Source of the DNA: UKL13-3 sp040387195
GTDB taxonomy: Bacteria; Bacteroidota; Bacteroidia; UKL13-3
Assembly: GCA_040387195.1 (NCBI GenBank)
Contig: JAZKEF010000004.1
Location: 124,001 to 188,000 of the forward strand
Direction: 5' to 3'
Length of the DNA stretch: 64,000 bases
A program made the position numbers and the translations under genes. Positions 8,356-16,892 of the stretch are shown here, one piece after another; positions within the stretch are counted from its first letter, which is position 1; each line of letters starts with the position of its first letter. Under the pieces are notes generated by a model. The model was given only the letters and a program-made list of their open reading frames with translations. It ran no database searches and was not told the DNA's origin.

Positions 8356-10152
8356 TTACAGCGCTTCCTGCTCATCCGATAATTGCCGCTGGTACAACTC
8401 AAAATATTGTGTACCCTTCTGCAAAAGGTTGCTGTGACTACCTTCCTCGGTAATTTTGCCTCCATCCAGTACAATGATATAATCTGCATCTTTTACGGAA
8501 GATACGCGGTGACTAATGATTACCGCGGTCTTTTTCTTCATGATTATTTTAAGATTATTTAAGATTTCCGCCTCTGTTTTGGTATCAACAGCCGACAAAC
8601 AATCATCCAAAATCAATAGTTCAGGATCTTTGATAAGAGCCCTTGCGATTGAAACCCGTTGCTTCTGCCCTCCCGAAAGTGTAATTCCCCGCTCTCCCAC
8701 AACCGTTTCAACCCCTTCTGGAAAATCATTGATTGCTTCAGTTAGGGCAGCGTTATCAGATGCTTCCCGGATCAAACGTGTGAGCTCAGGAGTATCACTT
8801 GCCAGCCCGAATGAAATATTGCTCGCAATAGTATCAGAGAACATAAATACATCCTGCGGAGCATACCCGATTTGTTGTTTGAACTTACGAATATCAATAC
8901 TTTTCAATGGTTTTCCATCAATGGTGATAGCACCTTCTGTAATATCCATCATGCGCAGCAAAAGTTGCACTATGGTTGTTTTGCCGGAACCTGTTGAACC
9001 TAATATTGCCAGAGTTTCTCCCTTTTTGATCGTAAATGAAACATGGTTCAGGGCCGGGATTGTTTTTCCCTCATAGGTATAACTTACATTGTTAAACACA
9101 ATTTCATCCCCGAATGAAAATGTTTCGTCTCTTTCAGAAACAATTTCGGGTTGGGTTTGCAAAAACTCATTGATACGCTGCTGGGAGGCCGCTGCGCGTT
9201 GGATCAGCGAGGAAGTAAATCCAAGCGAAGCAACGGGCCAGGTGAGCAAATTTACATACAATACAAACTCCGCAATATTTCCAATGGTAATTTCTCCATT
9301 GATAACCATCATCCCGCCAATACCTATGGTTAAGAGTGTGCTCATGCCGGTTAAAAATACCATTAAAGGAAAGAACATGGCGTCTACCTTAGCAAGTGAC
9401 ATAGATCGCTGGTAGTACTTTTCCGTTTCGACTTCAAAATCTGCACGAGAATCGTTTTCAACCGCAAAAGCCTTCATCACCCGTATACCCGAAAAGGCTT
9501 CCTGTACAAAGGATGTTAGGGTGGATAATTGCGACTGAATGGCATCGCTCCGTTTGTTGATAGTGGTATTTACTTTAAAAATAGCATATGAAAGAATGGG
9601 CAAAGGCAGCAATACAATAATGGAAAGCTTCACATTTACAGTAAACATTGCCCATACCACCAAAATGATGGTTACCGTTAAGTTAATCATATACATCACA
9701 GCAGGTCCAATATACATTCGTACCCTTCCCACATCTTCGGATATTCTTGCCATCAGATCACCAGTGTTGTTCTTGCGGTAAAAGGAAAGCGGCAGGTTTT
9801 GATAATGATTGAAAATTTCATTCTTTAAATCATACTCCACATGACGGCTCATTACAATTAATGTTTGTCGCATGAGGTACATAAAAAAACCCTTGATAAG
9901 CGCAAATACCATCACCAGCAGCGCAAAATATATAATGATAACCCCTACCTGTTTATACACCATTGATTGCAGCGATGTATCTGAGTATAACTTATAGGTA
10001 GCCAGATTCTCCTGCACCAAATCAATAGCTATACGCACCGATTGAGCCGGAAAAACTGCGAATAGATTGGAAGCGGTAACGAAGAGTATTCCCAATACAA
10101 AACGGAGTCTGTATTTGTAGAAGTACTTGTTGAGGTGTTTGAGTGCTTTCAA
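8356..10152 (-). CDS. ABC exporter, fused permease and ATPase (MsbA/multidrug type)
   Basis: An inner-membrane half-transporter. Residues 1-320 are six transmembrane helices of the type I exporter fold. The ATPase has Walker A GSTGSGKTT, signature LSGGQKQR, Walker B LLILD ending at 516, and the H-loop His 548 in IISHR. The usual catalytic Glu after Walker B is Asp (D517, LILDDCLSAVD). That is typical of the degenerate half of heterodimeric exporters, so this protein may pair with another subunit or hydrolyse slowly. Lipid A flipping, drug export and peptide export cannot be told apart from sequence. It is divergent from the leucine dehydrogenase gene. Confidence 0.9.
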   Translation of the reverse strand: MKALKHLNKYFYKYRLRFVLGILFVTASNLFAVFPAQSVRIAIDLVQENLATYKLYSDTSLQSMVYKQVGVIIIYFALLVMVFALIKGFFMYLMRQTLIVMSRHVEYDLKNEIFNHYQNLPLSFYRKNNTGDLMARISEDVGRVRMYIGPAVMYMINLTVTIILVVWAMFTVNVKLSIIVLLPLPILSYAIFKVNTTINKRSDAIQSQLSTLTSFVQEAFSGIRVMKAFAVENDSRADFEVETEKYYQRSMSLAKVDAMFFPLMVFLTGMSTLLTIGIGGMMVINGEITIGNIAEFVLYVNLLTWPVASLGFTSSLIQRAAASQQRINEFLQTQPEIVSERDETFSFGDEIVFNNVSYTYEGKTIPALNHVSFTIKKGETLAILGSTGSGKTTIVQLLLRMMDITEGAITIDGKPLKSIDIRKFKQQIGYAPQDVFMFSDTIASNISFGLASDTPELTRLIREASDNAALTEAINDFPEGVETVVGERGITLSGGQKQRVSIARALIKDPELLILDDCLSAVDTKTEAEILNNLKIIMKKKTAVIISHRVSSVKDADYIIVLDGGKITEEGSHSNLLQKGTQYFELYQRQLSDEQEAL

Positions 10153-10192
10153 ATGATTGTTTTCAGGTTTTATGAAATACCGAATTTTGAAT

Positions 10193-10200
10193 TACTTTTG
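10193..10200 (+). promoter_or_regulatory. Probable -7 element for the leucine dehydrogenase gene
   Basis: TACTTTTG matches the Bacteroidota -7 consensus TAnnTTTG and lies 36 bases before the ATG. The -33 region is only weakly matching (a TTTTA near 10168), so support is moderate. Confidence 0.45.
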
Positions 10201-10236
10201 CAAACTTCAATTAAAAAACTGTAATACAAAAACACT

Positions 10237-11334
10237 ATGTCAACAACAGCAGCTAATCAAGGCACATCGTCCGACATTTTCAGTCAGTTAACTACTTACG
10301 ATCATGAACAACTGGTATTTTGCCAGGATAACCATACGGGCTTGAAAGCGATTATCGCTATTCACAATACGGTACTTGGACCAGGTTTGGGCGGAACCCG
10401 TGTATGGAACTACGCTTCTGATGCGGAAGCTATTAATGATGTATTACGGTTATCGCGCGGTATGACCTACAAAGCAGCTATTTCAGGATTAAACCTTGGT
10501 GGTGCAAAAGCGGTGATTATCGGTGATGCAAAAACCATTAAAACAGAAGCCCTCATGCGTAAATTCGGTCGTTTTGTAGAAAACCTTCATGGTAAATACA
10601 TCACGGCAGAAGACGTAAACACTACAACCAAGGATATGGAGTATGTGAATATGGAAACCAAACATGTTGTGGGATTACCCGAATCAATGGGTGGTGGTGG
10701 AGATCCATCTCCGGTAACTGCCTATGGTGCATACATGGGAATGAAAGCCTCGGCACAGTTTGTATGGGGAAGCGACAGCTTAAGCGGTAAAAAAATTGCT
10801 GTTCAGGGAATCGGTAAAGTGGGTGGCCACTTAATCGAAAGATTACATGCTGAGGGAGCACAATTGTTTATCAGCGATATCAACGAGGATGTATTAAAAC
10901 ACTACTCGAAAGAATTGGGAGCTACCGTAGTAAAAGGTGACGAAATATACGCTTTGGATGTAGATGTGTTTGCTCCATGTGCTTTGGGTGCAATTTTGAA
11001 CACTGAAAACATCAGTAAACTAAAATGTAAAGTTGTAGCAGGTGCTGCAAATAACCAGTTGGCAGACGAAAACGTTCATGGTCCTATGTTGATTGAAAAA
11101 GGTATTGCTTATGCTCCGGATTTCTTAATCAATGCCGGTGGATTGATTAATGTTTACCAGGAACATATCGGCTATAACCGCGAAACTGCTTTCCGCAATA
11201 CAGAGCATATCTACAATGTTACATTAGACATATACAAAGCAGCAGCAGCTAAAAATATCCCTACCCAGCGTGCAGCCATCGAATTGGCTGAAAAACGTAT
11301 TGCGGATATGAGAAGCGTTAAGGCAACGTACTAA
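10237..11334 (+). CDS. Leucine dehydrogenase family (Glu/Leu/Phe/Val dehydrogenase)
   Basis: NAD-dependent oxidative deamination of branched-chain amino acids to 2-oxo acids. The N-terminal substrate domain has the two active-site lysines spaced as in leucine dehydrogenase: K79 in GMTYKAAISG and K91 in LGGAKAVIIG. The Rossmann domain begins VQGIGKVGGHLIERL and its second strand ends FISDIN, whose Asp favours NAD over NADP. The length of 365 residues is typical. The gene is monocistronic, with a terminator 60 bases downstream, and probably feeds branched-chain fatty acid precursors or amino-acid catabolism. Leucine is the most likely substrate, but valine or phenylalanine cannot be excluded. 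Confidence 0.9.
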   Translation: MSTTAANQGTSSDIFSQLTTYDHEQLVFCQDNHTGLKAIIAIHNTVLGPGLGGTRVWNYASDAEAINDVLRLSRGMTYKAAISGLNLGGAKAVIIGDAKTIKTEALMRKFGRFVENLHGKYITAEDVNTTTKDMEYVNMETKHVVGLPESMGGGGDPSPVTAYGAYMGMKASAQFVWGSDSLSGKKIAVQGIGKVGGHLIERLHAEGAQLFISDINEDVLKHYSKELGATVVKGDEIYALDVDVFAPCALGAILNTENISKLKCKVVAGAANNQLADENVHGPMLIEKGIAYAPDFLINAGGLINVYQEHIGYNRETAFRNTEHIYNVTLDIYKAAAAKNIPTQRAAIELAEKRIADMRSVKATY

Positions 11335-11381
11335 ATTTGAGATTTAAGAATTCCGATTTGAGTATTTAAAAACTCGGAATT
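11332..11381. repeat. Degenerate AATTC-type dispersed sequence
   Basis: The stretch after the stop reads as GAGATTTAAGAATTCCGATT followed by an imperfect mirror ending AAAACTCGGAATTAG. The arms ATTCCGA and TCGGAAT pair. The wording (aaTTTGAGATTT, GAATTCCGA) resembles the repeat inside yggS at 54885-54922, so I group them, with low certainty. Confidence 0.35.
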
Positions 11382-11394
11382 AGCATATAAAAAA

Positions 11395-11418
11395 GTAGCC
11401 GGATGATTGTCCGGCTAC
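11395..11418 (+). terminator. Terminator of the leucine dehydrogenase gene
   Basis: A perfect 9-bp stem, GTAGCCGGA (11395-11403) with TCCGGCTAC (11410-11418), and a six-base loop, followed by TACATTTT. It separates the dehydrogenase from nusB. Confidence 0.8.
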
Positions 11419-11450
11419 TACATTTTCACATACAATAAAAGGTTCTTTTC

Positions 11451-12395
11451 ATGTTTAACAGAAGATTTTTGCGAATTAAGGTACTACAGGCTTTGTATGC
11501 CTATCATCAGGATGTAAGTCCGAATCGCACCACGCATGAAAAAGCTATGCTTAAAAGTATAGATAAGGCTTACCACCTGTATATCTATTTACTCTCACTC
11601 CCAGCCGAATTTCGTTTTTATATTGACAAAGAGCTGGAGAAACAAACCTCCAAATATTTTCCAACCGAAGACATTATTACTCCGTTGCAGGCCTTACATA
11701 ATAACCAATGTATTGCCGTACTGGAAAAATCAGAAGAGATTAATGCTCTTATGAGGTCGCTTAAGCTTCACTGGACAGGTACCACCGATTTATTTAAGAA
11801 TGCTTGGAATGACTTGAAACAAAACGAAGCTTTTACCAATTACAGCAAGCGTCCGGAACATAGTTTCGGTGAAGACAAAAAAATTCTATCGGAGATTTAC
11901 CAGATTTTTATTGCCGAATCGGAGATTTTCGAGAAATATATGGAAGAGCAGTTTATGAACTGGGAAGATGACCAGGTATTGGTAACCAATGCGCTGCTTA
12001 AGAGTATCAGTTTGATGACAGAGGATGGAACCGGTGATTTCTTAATTACAGAATCAACCCTCAAAAAAGAAGATGAGACATTTATGCTCGACCTCTTCCG
12101 CAAAACTATTGAACAGGATGAGGAGTTAACTAAACTGATTGGTGATAAGACCAAAAACTGGGAAACCGACCGTATTGCCATCATTGATTTCATTTTAATG
12201 AAAATGGCTTTATGCGAAATCATTAATGAGCCACATATTCCCGTTAAGGTTAGTATTAATGAATACCTTGAACTGGCCAAATTATACAGCACACCGAATA
12301 GTCATGGATTTATCAATGGTGTTCTGGATAAGGTGCAGCTTGATTTGAAAAAACAGCAAAAAATTAACAAACAAGGAAGAGGATTAGTTGAATAA
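11451..12395 (+). CDS. nusB: Transcription antitermination factor NusB (long form)
   Basis: RNA-binding partner of NusE (S10) in antitermination on rRNA operons. The N-terminus MFNRRFLRIKVLQALYAYHQ is the first NusB helix, and the C-terminal half (about 225-300) has the conserved WETDRIAIIDFILMKMAL, VKVSINEYLELAKLY and GFINGVLD. At 314 residues it is about twice the E. coli length, because a long helical insertion separates the two conserved parts; this is usual in Bacteroidota. It heads a compact run with the DUF1573 lipoprotein, yajC and coaE, and probably shares a transcript with the first two. Confidence 0.93.
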   Translation: MFNRRFLRIKVLQALYAYHQDVSPNRTTHEKAMLKSIDKAYHLYIYLLSLPAEFRFYIDKELEKQTSKYFPTEDIITPLQALHNNQCIAVLEKSEEINALMRSLKLHWTGTTDLFKNAWNDLKQNEAFTNYSKRPEHSFGEDKKILSEIYQIFIAESEIFEKYMEEQFMNWEDDQVLVTNALLKSISLMTEDGTGDFLITESTLKKEDETFMLDLFRKTIEQDEELTKLIGDKTKNWETDRIAIIDFILMKMALCEIINEPHIPVKVSINEYLELAKLYSTPNSHGFINGVLDKVQLDLKKQQKINKQGRGLVE

Positions 12396-12405
12396 CTTTG
12401 AACCC

Positions 12406-12903
12406 ATGAAAAGAATCTTATATACCTTAGCGATGGCAAGCATGGTGTTTGCCTGCAACAACGAACCTGCACCCAAAGCGTCAACTGATCTGGTAAACAA
12501 TCCGGTTACAGCAGATGCTCCGGTAATCGATACTTCAAAAGCAGCTTTGACCTCTACCGGTGGCGCTGTTATAGAATTTGAGAAGACAGATCATAATTTT
12601 GGGAACATTACGCAAGGGGAACAGGCCGAGTATAATTTTAAATTCCGCAATACCGGTGGTCAGGATTTGCTGATATCTGCTGCAAATGCAAGTTGCGGTT
12701 GCACCGTTCCCGAGTATTCGAAAGAACCTATTAAACCGGGTGCAATGGGGTCAATAAAAGTAAAATTCAACAGCGACTACCGTTTGGATGCCTTTGAAAA
12801 AGCAGTTGTGGTAACAGCCAACACCACTCCGATGGAAACCGTTCTTAAGATCCGTGGTTTTATTAACCCGAAACCTGATGCAGGTGCCAAACTCAAAATG
12901 TAA
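12406..12903 (+). CDS. DUF1573 lipoprotein
   Basis: The signal peptide ends in a lipobox (MASMVFACNNEPAP, Cys 17), giving a lipid-anchored periplasmic protein. Residues about 50-160 are the DUF1573 immunoglobulin-like domain: FEKTDHNFGNITQGEQAEYN, FKFRNTGGQDLLI, the conserved ASCGCTVPEY and a closing LKIRGFI. The pair of cysteines in CGC is a family hallmark. The start is the ATG at 12406, ten bases after nusB; an earlier in-frame ATG at 12388 would overlap nusB and spoil the signal peptide. Function of the family is unknown. Position between nusB and yajC suggests co-transcription. Confidence 0.88.
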   Translation: MKRILYTLAMASMVFACNNEPAPKASTDLVNNPVTADAPVIDTSKAALTSTGGAVIEFEKTDHNFGNITQGEQAEYNFKFRNTGGQDLLISAANASCGCTVPEYSKEPIKPGAMGSIKVKFNSDYRLDAFEKAVVVTANTTPMETVLKIRGFINPKPDAGAKLKM

Positions 12904-12946
12904 TTTACGTACACAAACTCACAATAATTAAAACATACACAACAAA

Positions 12947-13276
12947 ATGACACTTTTAAACATTCTATTAATGTCGCCACAAGGTGGTGGTGGAATCGGC
13001 TCTTTCCTTCCGTTGATCCTCATCATGGTGGTATTCTATTTCTTCATGATTTATCCTCAAATGAAGAAAAACAAAGCACAAAAGAAATTCAGGGAAGCAT
13101 TGAAAGAAGGTGATTCGGTAATTACCATTGGCGGTGTTCATGGTAAAATTGAGCGTATGATGGATACTACCTTTATTCTGAACAGCGAAGGAACCCGTTT
13201 AAAACTGGACCGTACTGCTATTTCAATGGAAGCATCACAAGCATTAAACGCTCCTAAAAAAGAAGAAAAGAAATAA
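12947..13276 (+). CDS. yajC: Preprotein translocase accessory subunit YajC
   Basis: A small single-pass inner-membrane protein that associates with SecDF and SecYEG. The N-terminal helix is FLPLILIMVVFYFFMIYPQM, followed by the family signature KKNKAQKKFREALKEGDSVI and TIGGVHGKIERM. The length of 109 residues is normal. It lies 43 bases after the DUF1573 gene in the nusB cluster. The C-terminus is lysine-rich. Confidence 0.93.
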   Translation: MTLLNILLMSPQGGGGIGSFLPLILIMVVFYFFMIYPQMKKNKAQKKFREALKEGDSVITIGGVHGKIERMMDTTFILNSEGTRLKLDRTAISMEASQALNAPKKEEKK

Positions 13277-13283
13277 CGAATGT

Positions 13284-13354
13284 GCGATTGGCAATTGGCT
13301 GTTAGTTATTGGTAAAATGCCATGCTAACAGCCAATCGCTAAAAGCCAATAGCC
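13284..13354. repeat. Intergenic hairpin of the AGCCAATAGC dispersed family
   Basis: Between yajC and coaE, ATTGGCTGTTAG (13294-13305) pairs perfectly with CTAACAGCCAAT (13325-13336), and GCGATTGG with CCAATCGC extends the similarity. The tail CTAAAAGCCAATAGCC matches text found again at 42990-43019. Without a T-run it is not an intrinsic terminator. Confidence 0.6.
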
Positions 13355-13360
13355 TCATCC

Positions 13361-13945
13361 ATGAAAAAAATTGGCATCACCGGAAGCATTGGCAGCGGCA
13401 AAAGTACCGTAACCACTATTTTTGCTGCATTGGGCATACCGGTTTACGATGCAGATTCACGTGCTAAAACCCTGATGATTTCCAATCCTACCCTTATTCA
13501 GGAAATCAAACAACTCTTCGGACCCGATGCCTATCGTGCAACCGGAGAATTAAACCGGCAACATATTGCCTCCATTGCCTTCCACGAAACATCGGTACTA
13601 TCCCAACTCAATGCATTGGTGCATCCGGCAGTGTTTCACGATTTTGACGAATGGTGTTCCCAACAAACAACACATTATGTTCTTAAAGAAGCTGCATTAA
13701 TGTTTGAAAGCGACTCCTACAAACAGCTGGATGAAGTAATTGTGGTAACCGCTCCCGAAGAGCTCAGGATAATACGCACCATGAACCGCGATAATATTAC
13801 AAGAGATGCCGTACTGAGTAGAATGAAAAATCAACTATCTCAGGAAGAAAAATTATCTAGGGGCCAGTACGAAATTCGAAACAACGAACAAGAATTGTTA
13901 ATTCCACAAGTGGTTTCGTTGCACCAGCAATTTATAAAAGCATAG
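13361..13945 (+). CDS. coaE: Dephospho-CoA kinase
   Basis: Phosphorylates dephospho-CoA in the final step of coenzyme A synthesis. The P-loop is GSIGSGKST at residues 7-15, followed by the substrate-site GIPVYDADSRAK. Other family segments are ALVHPAVF, LKEAALMFES and VVTAPEELRIIRTMNRD. The length of 194 residues is normal. It is the last plus-strand gene of the nusB-yajC cluster and is separated from yajC by a hairpin repeat, so its co-transcription is uncertain. Confidence 0.93.
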   Translation: MKKIGITGSIGSGKSTVTTIFAALGIPVYDADSRAKTLMISNPTLIQEIKQLFGPDAYRATGELNRQHIASIAFHETSVLSQLNALVHPAVFHDFDEWCSQQTTHYVLKEAALMFESDSYKQLDEVIVVTAPEELRIIRTMNRDNITRDAVLSRMKNQLSQEEKLSRGQYEIRNNEQELLIPQVVSLHQQFIKA

Positions 13946-13958
13946 GTCTTCGCAATCC

Positions 13959-13997
13959 GCTGCCTTCGACCATTTCACTGCGTGAAGCTCAGGCAGC
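13959..13997. repeat. Hairpin of the CTTCG...CTCAG dispersed family
   Basis: GCTGCCT (13959-13965) pairs with AGGCAGC (13991-13997) around a core reading TCGACCATTTCACTGCGTGA followed by AGCTC. The same layout, CCTTCG or CTTCG facing CTCAGG, appears at 37998-38021 and 62365-62388. It lies between convergent coaE and the phosphate transporter. Confidence 0.45.
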
Positions 13998-14040
13998 TTT
14001 CATACTGCTCCTCCATTCTCTTATCCTCCCAAAAATAAAA

Positions 14041-14068
14041 CAGGCTCCCTCATTGCTGAAGAAGCCTG
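14041..14068 (-). terminator. Terminator of the phosphate transporter gene
   Basis: CAGGCT (14041-14046) pairs with AGCCTG (14063-14068). Read on the minus strand the stem is followed by TTTTATTTT. It lies 27 bases past the transporter stop. Confidence 0.65.
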
Positions 14069-14094
14069 CATCATTGTATGAATATTTTATTTCT

Positions 14095-15516
14095 TTAGAA
14101 AATCATTCTAAAAGTAAGAAACAATCCCCCCGCAAGAAGAACTGTAACAGGTAAAGTAAGGATCCATGCAATGGCAATACTCTTGATGGTAGCCGGCTGT
14201 AAATTTTTAACTCCTTTACTTGCCACCATACTACCCGCAATACCCGAAGATAAAACCTGTGTAGTACTTACAGGCAATCCGAAGTATGTAGATAATCCGA
14301 TGGTACCGGCAGCAACCAATTCGGATGATGCTCCCTGTGCATAGGTTAAATGTTGCTTGCCAATTTTTTCACCAATGGTTTTTACAATGCGCTTCCATCC
14401 TACCATAGTCCCCAGTCCCAAAGCGATTGCAATCATCAGAATAACCCAATCAGGAGCGTAATCTGTTACTGATTTCAGCTCTTCAACCTTACTTTTCAGC
14501 TTTTTCTTATCATTGCTGCTCAAGCTCAAATCAGCACTTTCAAGCATCTTTTTGCTTGCTTTATTAATTTGGATAATATCCTTACGGATGCCATATTTTT
14601 CTCTTTCTGTGAGGTATTCAAACTCTTTCGCATAACTCAATCTGCCTTCCAGACTTGTAACCAAAGAACTGAATTTTGCATACTCAAAACTATCAGTCTT
14701 ATTCAAGCGGGTATGATCCACACGCGCAACCATTACCTGAATATCATTGATATTACGTTTGTAATCTGAAATATCCTTGGTGCCGTCAATAGCAAAATAT
14801 CCAGGTACAATGGCAATCAAAATCAACATTACCAATCCAACTCCCTTTTGTCCGTCATTTGATCCATGCGAAAAACTTACCCCGGTACAGGTAATTAATA
14901 AAATGGATCTGATCCAGAAGGGAGGAGGGGCTGTTGTATTCGGTTCTTTAAAAATGGATTTATTTTTGACTACCTGACGCAGAATATACATCAACAGAAT
15001 AGCGAGACTAAAACCTACCAACGGTGAAACCAGTAGTGACAATCCGATATCGGATGCTTTGCTCCAGTTAACGTATGACACGCTTTTATTTTCGGCAATA
15101 AAAGAATAGGCTAATCCTACTCCAAGTATAGATCCGATGAGGGTGTGCGAACTCGAACAAGGAATACCCAAGTACCAGGTTCCTAAATTCCACACAATGG
15201 CTGTTAGCAGCAACGACATGATTAATGCCACACTGTGGTGAATATTGGTATCAGTTAATACCTCAATAGGTAATAAACTGGTAATACCTACTGCTACTGT
15301 GATCCCTCCGGCAAATACACCGAGTGCATTCCAGATGCCTGACCACACCACTGCTACCCATGGTTTGAGGGAGTTGGTATAAATAACGGTTGCAACTGCG
15401 TTGGCCGTATCATGAAAACCATTGATGAACTCAAATGCAAATGCTGCAAGAAGGCAGAAGATGAGTAGTGTACTTAGGGTTGGATCTAGACCAAACATAT
15501 TTTTAATTTGCGACAA
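14095..15516 (-). CDS. Inorganic phosphate transporter, PiT family
   Basis: An inner-membrane phosphate symporter with about ten or more helices. Both PiT signature repeats are visible: FEFINGFHDTANAVATVIYT near residue 28-47 and VSFSHGSNDGQKGVGLVML in the middle. SSHTLIGSILGVGLA and the matching GLPVSTTQVLSSGIAGSMVA complete the duplicated architecture. A charged cytoplasmic loop (about 245-345) rich in Lys/Glu separates the halves, as in bacterial Pit proteins. The length of 473 residues is normal. It stands alone with its own terminator; no PhoU-like partner is adjacent. Confidence 0.92.
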   Translation of the reverse strand: MSQIKNMFGLDPTLSTLLIFCLLAAFAFEFINGFHDTANAVATVIYTNSLKPWVAVVWSGIWNALGVFAGGITVAVGITSLLPIEVLTDTNIHHSVALIMSLLLTAIVWNLGTWYLGIPCSSSHTLIGSILGVGLAYSFIAENKSVSYVNWSKASDIGLSLLVSPLVGFSLAILLMYILRQVVKNKSIFKEPNTTAPPPFWIRSILLITCTGVSFSHGSNDGQKGVGLVMLILIAIVPGYFAIDGTKDISDYKRNINDIQVMVARVDHTRLNKTDSFEYAKFSSLVTSLEGRLSYAKEFEYLTEREKYGIRKDIIQINKASKKMLESADLSLSSNDKKKLKSKVEELKSVTDYAPDWVILMIAIALGLGTMVGWKRIVKTIGEKIGKQHLTYAQGASSELVAAGTIGLSTYFGLPVSTTQVLSSGIAGSMVASKGVKNLQPATIKSIAIAWILTLPVTVLLAGGLFLTFRMIF

Positions 15517-15621
15517 AAGTAATTTGCCATTCCTGTAGCAATGTTAAGCAATTGTTAAGTTTATCCAAACCAAAGAAAGAAAAAGAATCTATATTTACGA
15601 TCCATTGATACTAAACACAAT

Positions 15622-16143
15622 ATGAAAACAGAAACACTCTTGTTACCCTCCTCCCTGCGCATTTTCAAACAATACAAAACCTTGGCCGATAACGCTGTTA
15701 AACAAATAGAAGAAACTGGGTTTCGCTGGGAACCCGAACCCGGGGCTAACAGTATTGCCGTTATTATGAAACATATGAGTGGTAACATGCAAAGTCGCTG
15801 GACTGATTTTTTGACATCAGATGGAGAAAAGGAATGGCGTACCCGTGATGCAGAATTTGAAGACGACAACCGAACGGTAAAGGAGATACTTGCCGATTGG
15901 GAAAAAGGCTGGAATTGTTTGTTTGCGGCACTTGAACCGCTTACCAATGATGACCTTGCAAGGATTGTATATATCAGACTTGAAGCCCACTCTGTAATGG
16001 AAGCCATTAACCGGCAAATTGCTCATTATGCATACCATATTGGCCAAATCGTTTATCTTGCCAAAACAATTCAATCCCACCAATGGCAAACACTTTCCAT
16101 TGCCAAAGGGATGTCGAAAGCTTTTAATGACAGCATGAAATGA
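15622..16143 (+). CDS. DinB-fold protein, DUF1572 family
   Basis: A four-helix-bundle protein of the DinB/YfiT superfamily. Three candidate metal-binding histidines sit where the fold puts them: one in IMKHMSGN near residue 51, and the pair in IAHYAYHIGQIV near 133-137. The start MKTETLLLPSSL and the length of 173 residues fit DUF1572. Members are often thiol-transferases or metal-dependent enzymes, but this branch has no assigned reaction. The stop overlaps the start of the next gene by four bases (ATGA), so the two are translationally coupled. Confidence 0.82.
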   Translation: MKTETLLLPSSLRIFKQYKTLADNAVKQIEETGFRWEPEPGANSIAVIMKHMSGNMQSRWTDFLTSDGEKEWRTRDAEFEDDNRTVKEILADWEKGWNCLFAALEPLTNDDLARIVYIRLEAHSVMEAINRQIAHYAYHIGQIVYLAKTIQSHQWQTLSIAKGMSKAFNDSMK

Positions 16144-16829
16144 CACAACTTTTATTACTCCATGGAGCATTGGGCTCCAAGTTTCAGTTTGATGATGTAA
16201 CTCCGGCACTTCAAGAAAAAGGGTTTGCTCCCGAAGCCATTAATTTTGCGGGACATGGCGGCTTTTCCATTCCACTCCAAGGGTATAACTTTAATGTGTT
16301 TGCCAATGATATTTTGACCTATGCCGATGAACATAAGATTGAAAAATTAAACCTTTTTGGCTACAGCATGGGAGGATATGCAGCGCTTTATTTTGCCAAA
16401 TTGCATCCCGACAGGGTTCATAAAATTGCAACACTCAATGTAAAATTCAATTGGGATCCGTTGAGTACCCAAAAAGAAATTGCCATGCTCAATGCAGATA
16501 AAATTATTGAAAAAGTTCCTTCGTTTGCCGACAAGCTGATGTTTCAGCATGGACTGAATGTTTGGAAACAGGTGCTTAAAAGCACTGCCGATATGATGGA
16601 AAATCTCAGTAAGGAGTTTGTACTTACCAAAGAAGATTTTGAGCATATCAAAGTACCCGTATTGCTTGGAGTGGGGGATAAAGATACGACTACGAGTATC
16701 GATGAAACATTGGCCATTCATAGGCTTCTTAGCAATTCGGGATTTTGGGTATTACCCAATACACCACATCCATTCGACAAGGCAAACCCTCTCATTTTGA
16801 CAGAACAATTGCGCGTTTTTTTTCAATAA
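16140..16829 (+). CDS. Alpha/beta hydrolase
   Basis: A cytosolic hydrolase with a complete catalytic triad: Ser 76 in GYSMGG, Asp 180 or 182 in GVGDKDTT, and His 210 in NTPHPF. The oxyanion segment LLLHGALGS is at the N-terminus. The length of 229 residues indicates a minimal cap. The GYSMGGYAALYFAKLHPDRV context resembles MenH-like and BioH-like esterases, but the substrate cannot be named. It is coupled to the DinB-fold gene by an ATGA overlap. Confidence 0.87.
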   Translation: MTQLLLLHGALGSKFQFDDVTPALQEKGFAPEAINFAGHGGFSIPLQGYNFNVFANDILTYADEHKIEKLNLFGYSMGGYAALYFAKLHPDRVHKIATLNVKFNWDPLSTQKEIAMLNADKIIEKVPSFADKLMFQHGLNVWKQVLKSTADMMENLSKEFVLTKEDFEHIKVPVLLGVGDKDTTTSIDETLAIHRLLSNSGFWVLPNTPHPFDKANPLILTEQLRVFFQ

Positions 16830-16831
16830 AA

Positions 16832-16862
16832 TTTGCAGAATCAATTAATCTCGTTACTTTAG
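16832..16862 (+). promoter_or_regulatory. Bacteroidota-type promoter of the Thr-linker lipoprotein
   Basis: TTTG (16832-16835), exactly 19 bases, then TACTTTAG (16855-16862), one mismatch from TAnnTTTG. The ATG follows 30 bases later. Spacing and both boxes fit the phylum's housekeeping promoter. Confidence 0.65.
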
Positions 16863-16892
16863 CTTCAATCAATTAATCAAATAATATACCTC

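Noticed and set aside
8516..9076. 186-residue plus-strand frame inside the ABC exporter gene
   Set aside because: It lies wholly opposite conserved ATPase motifs; composition is that of a shadow frame with no domain.
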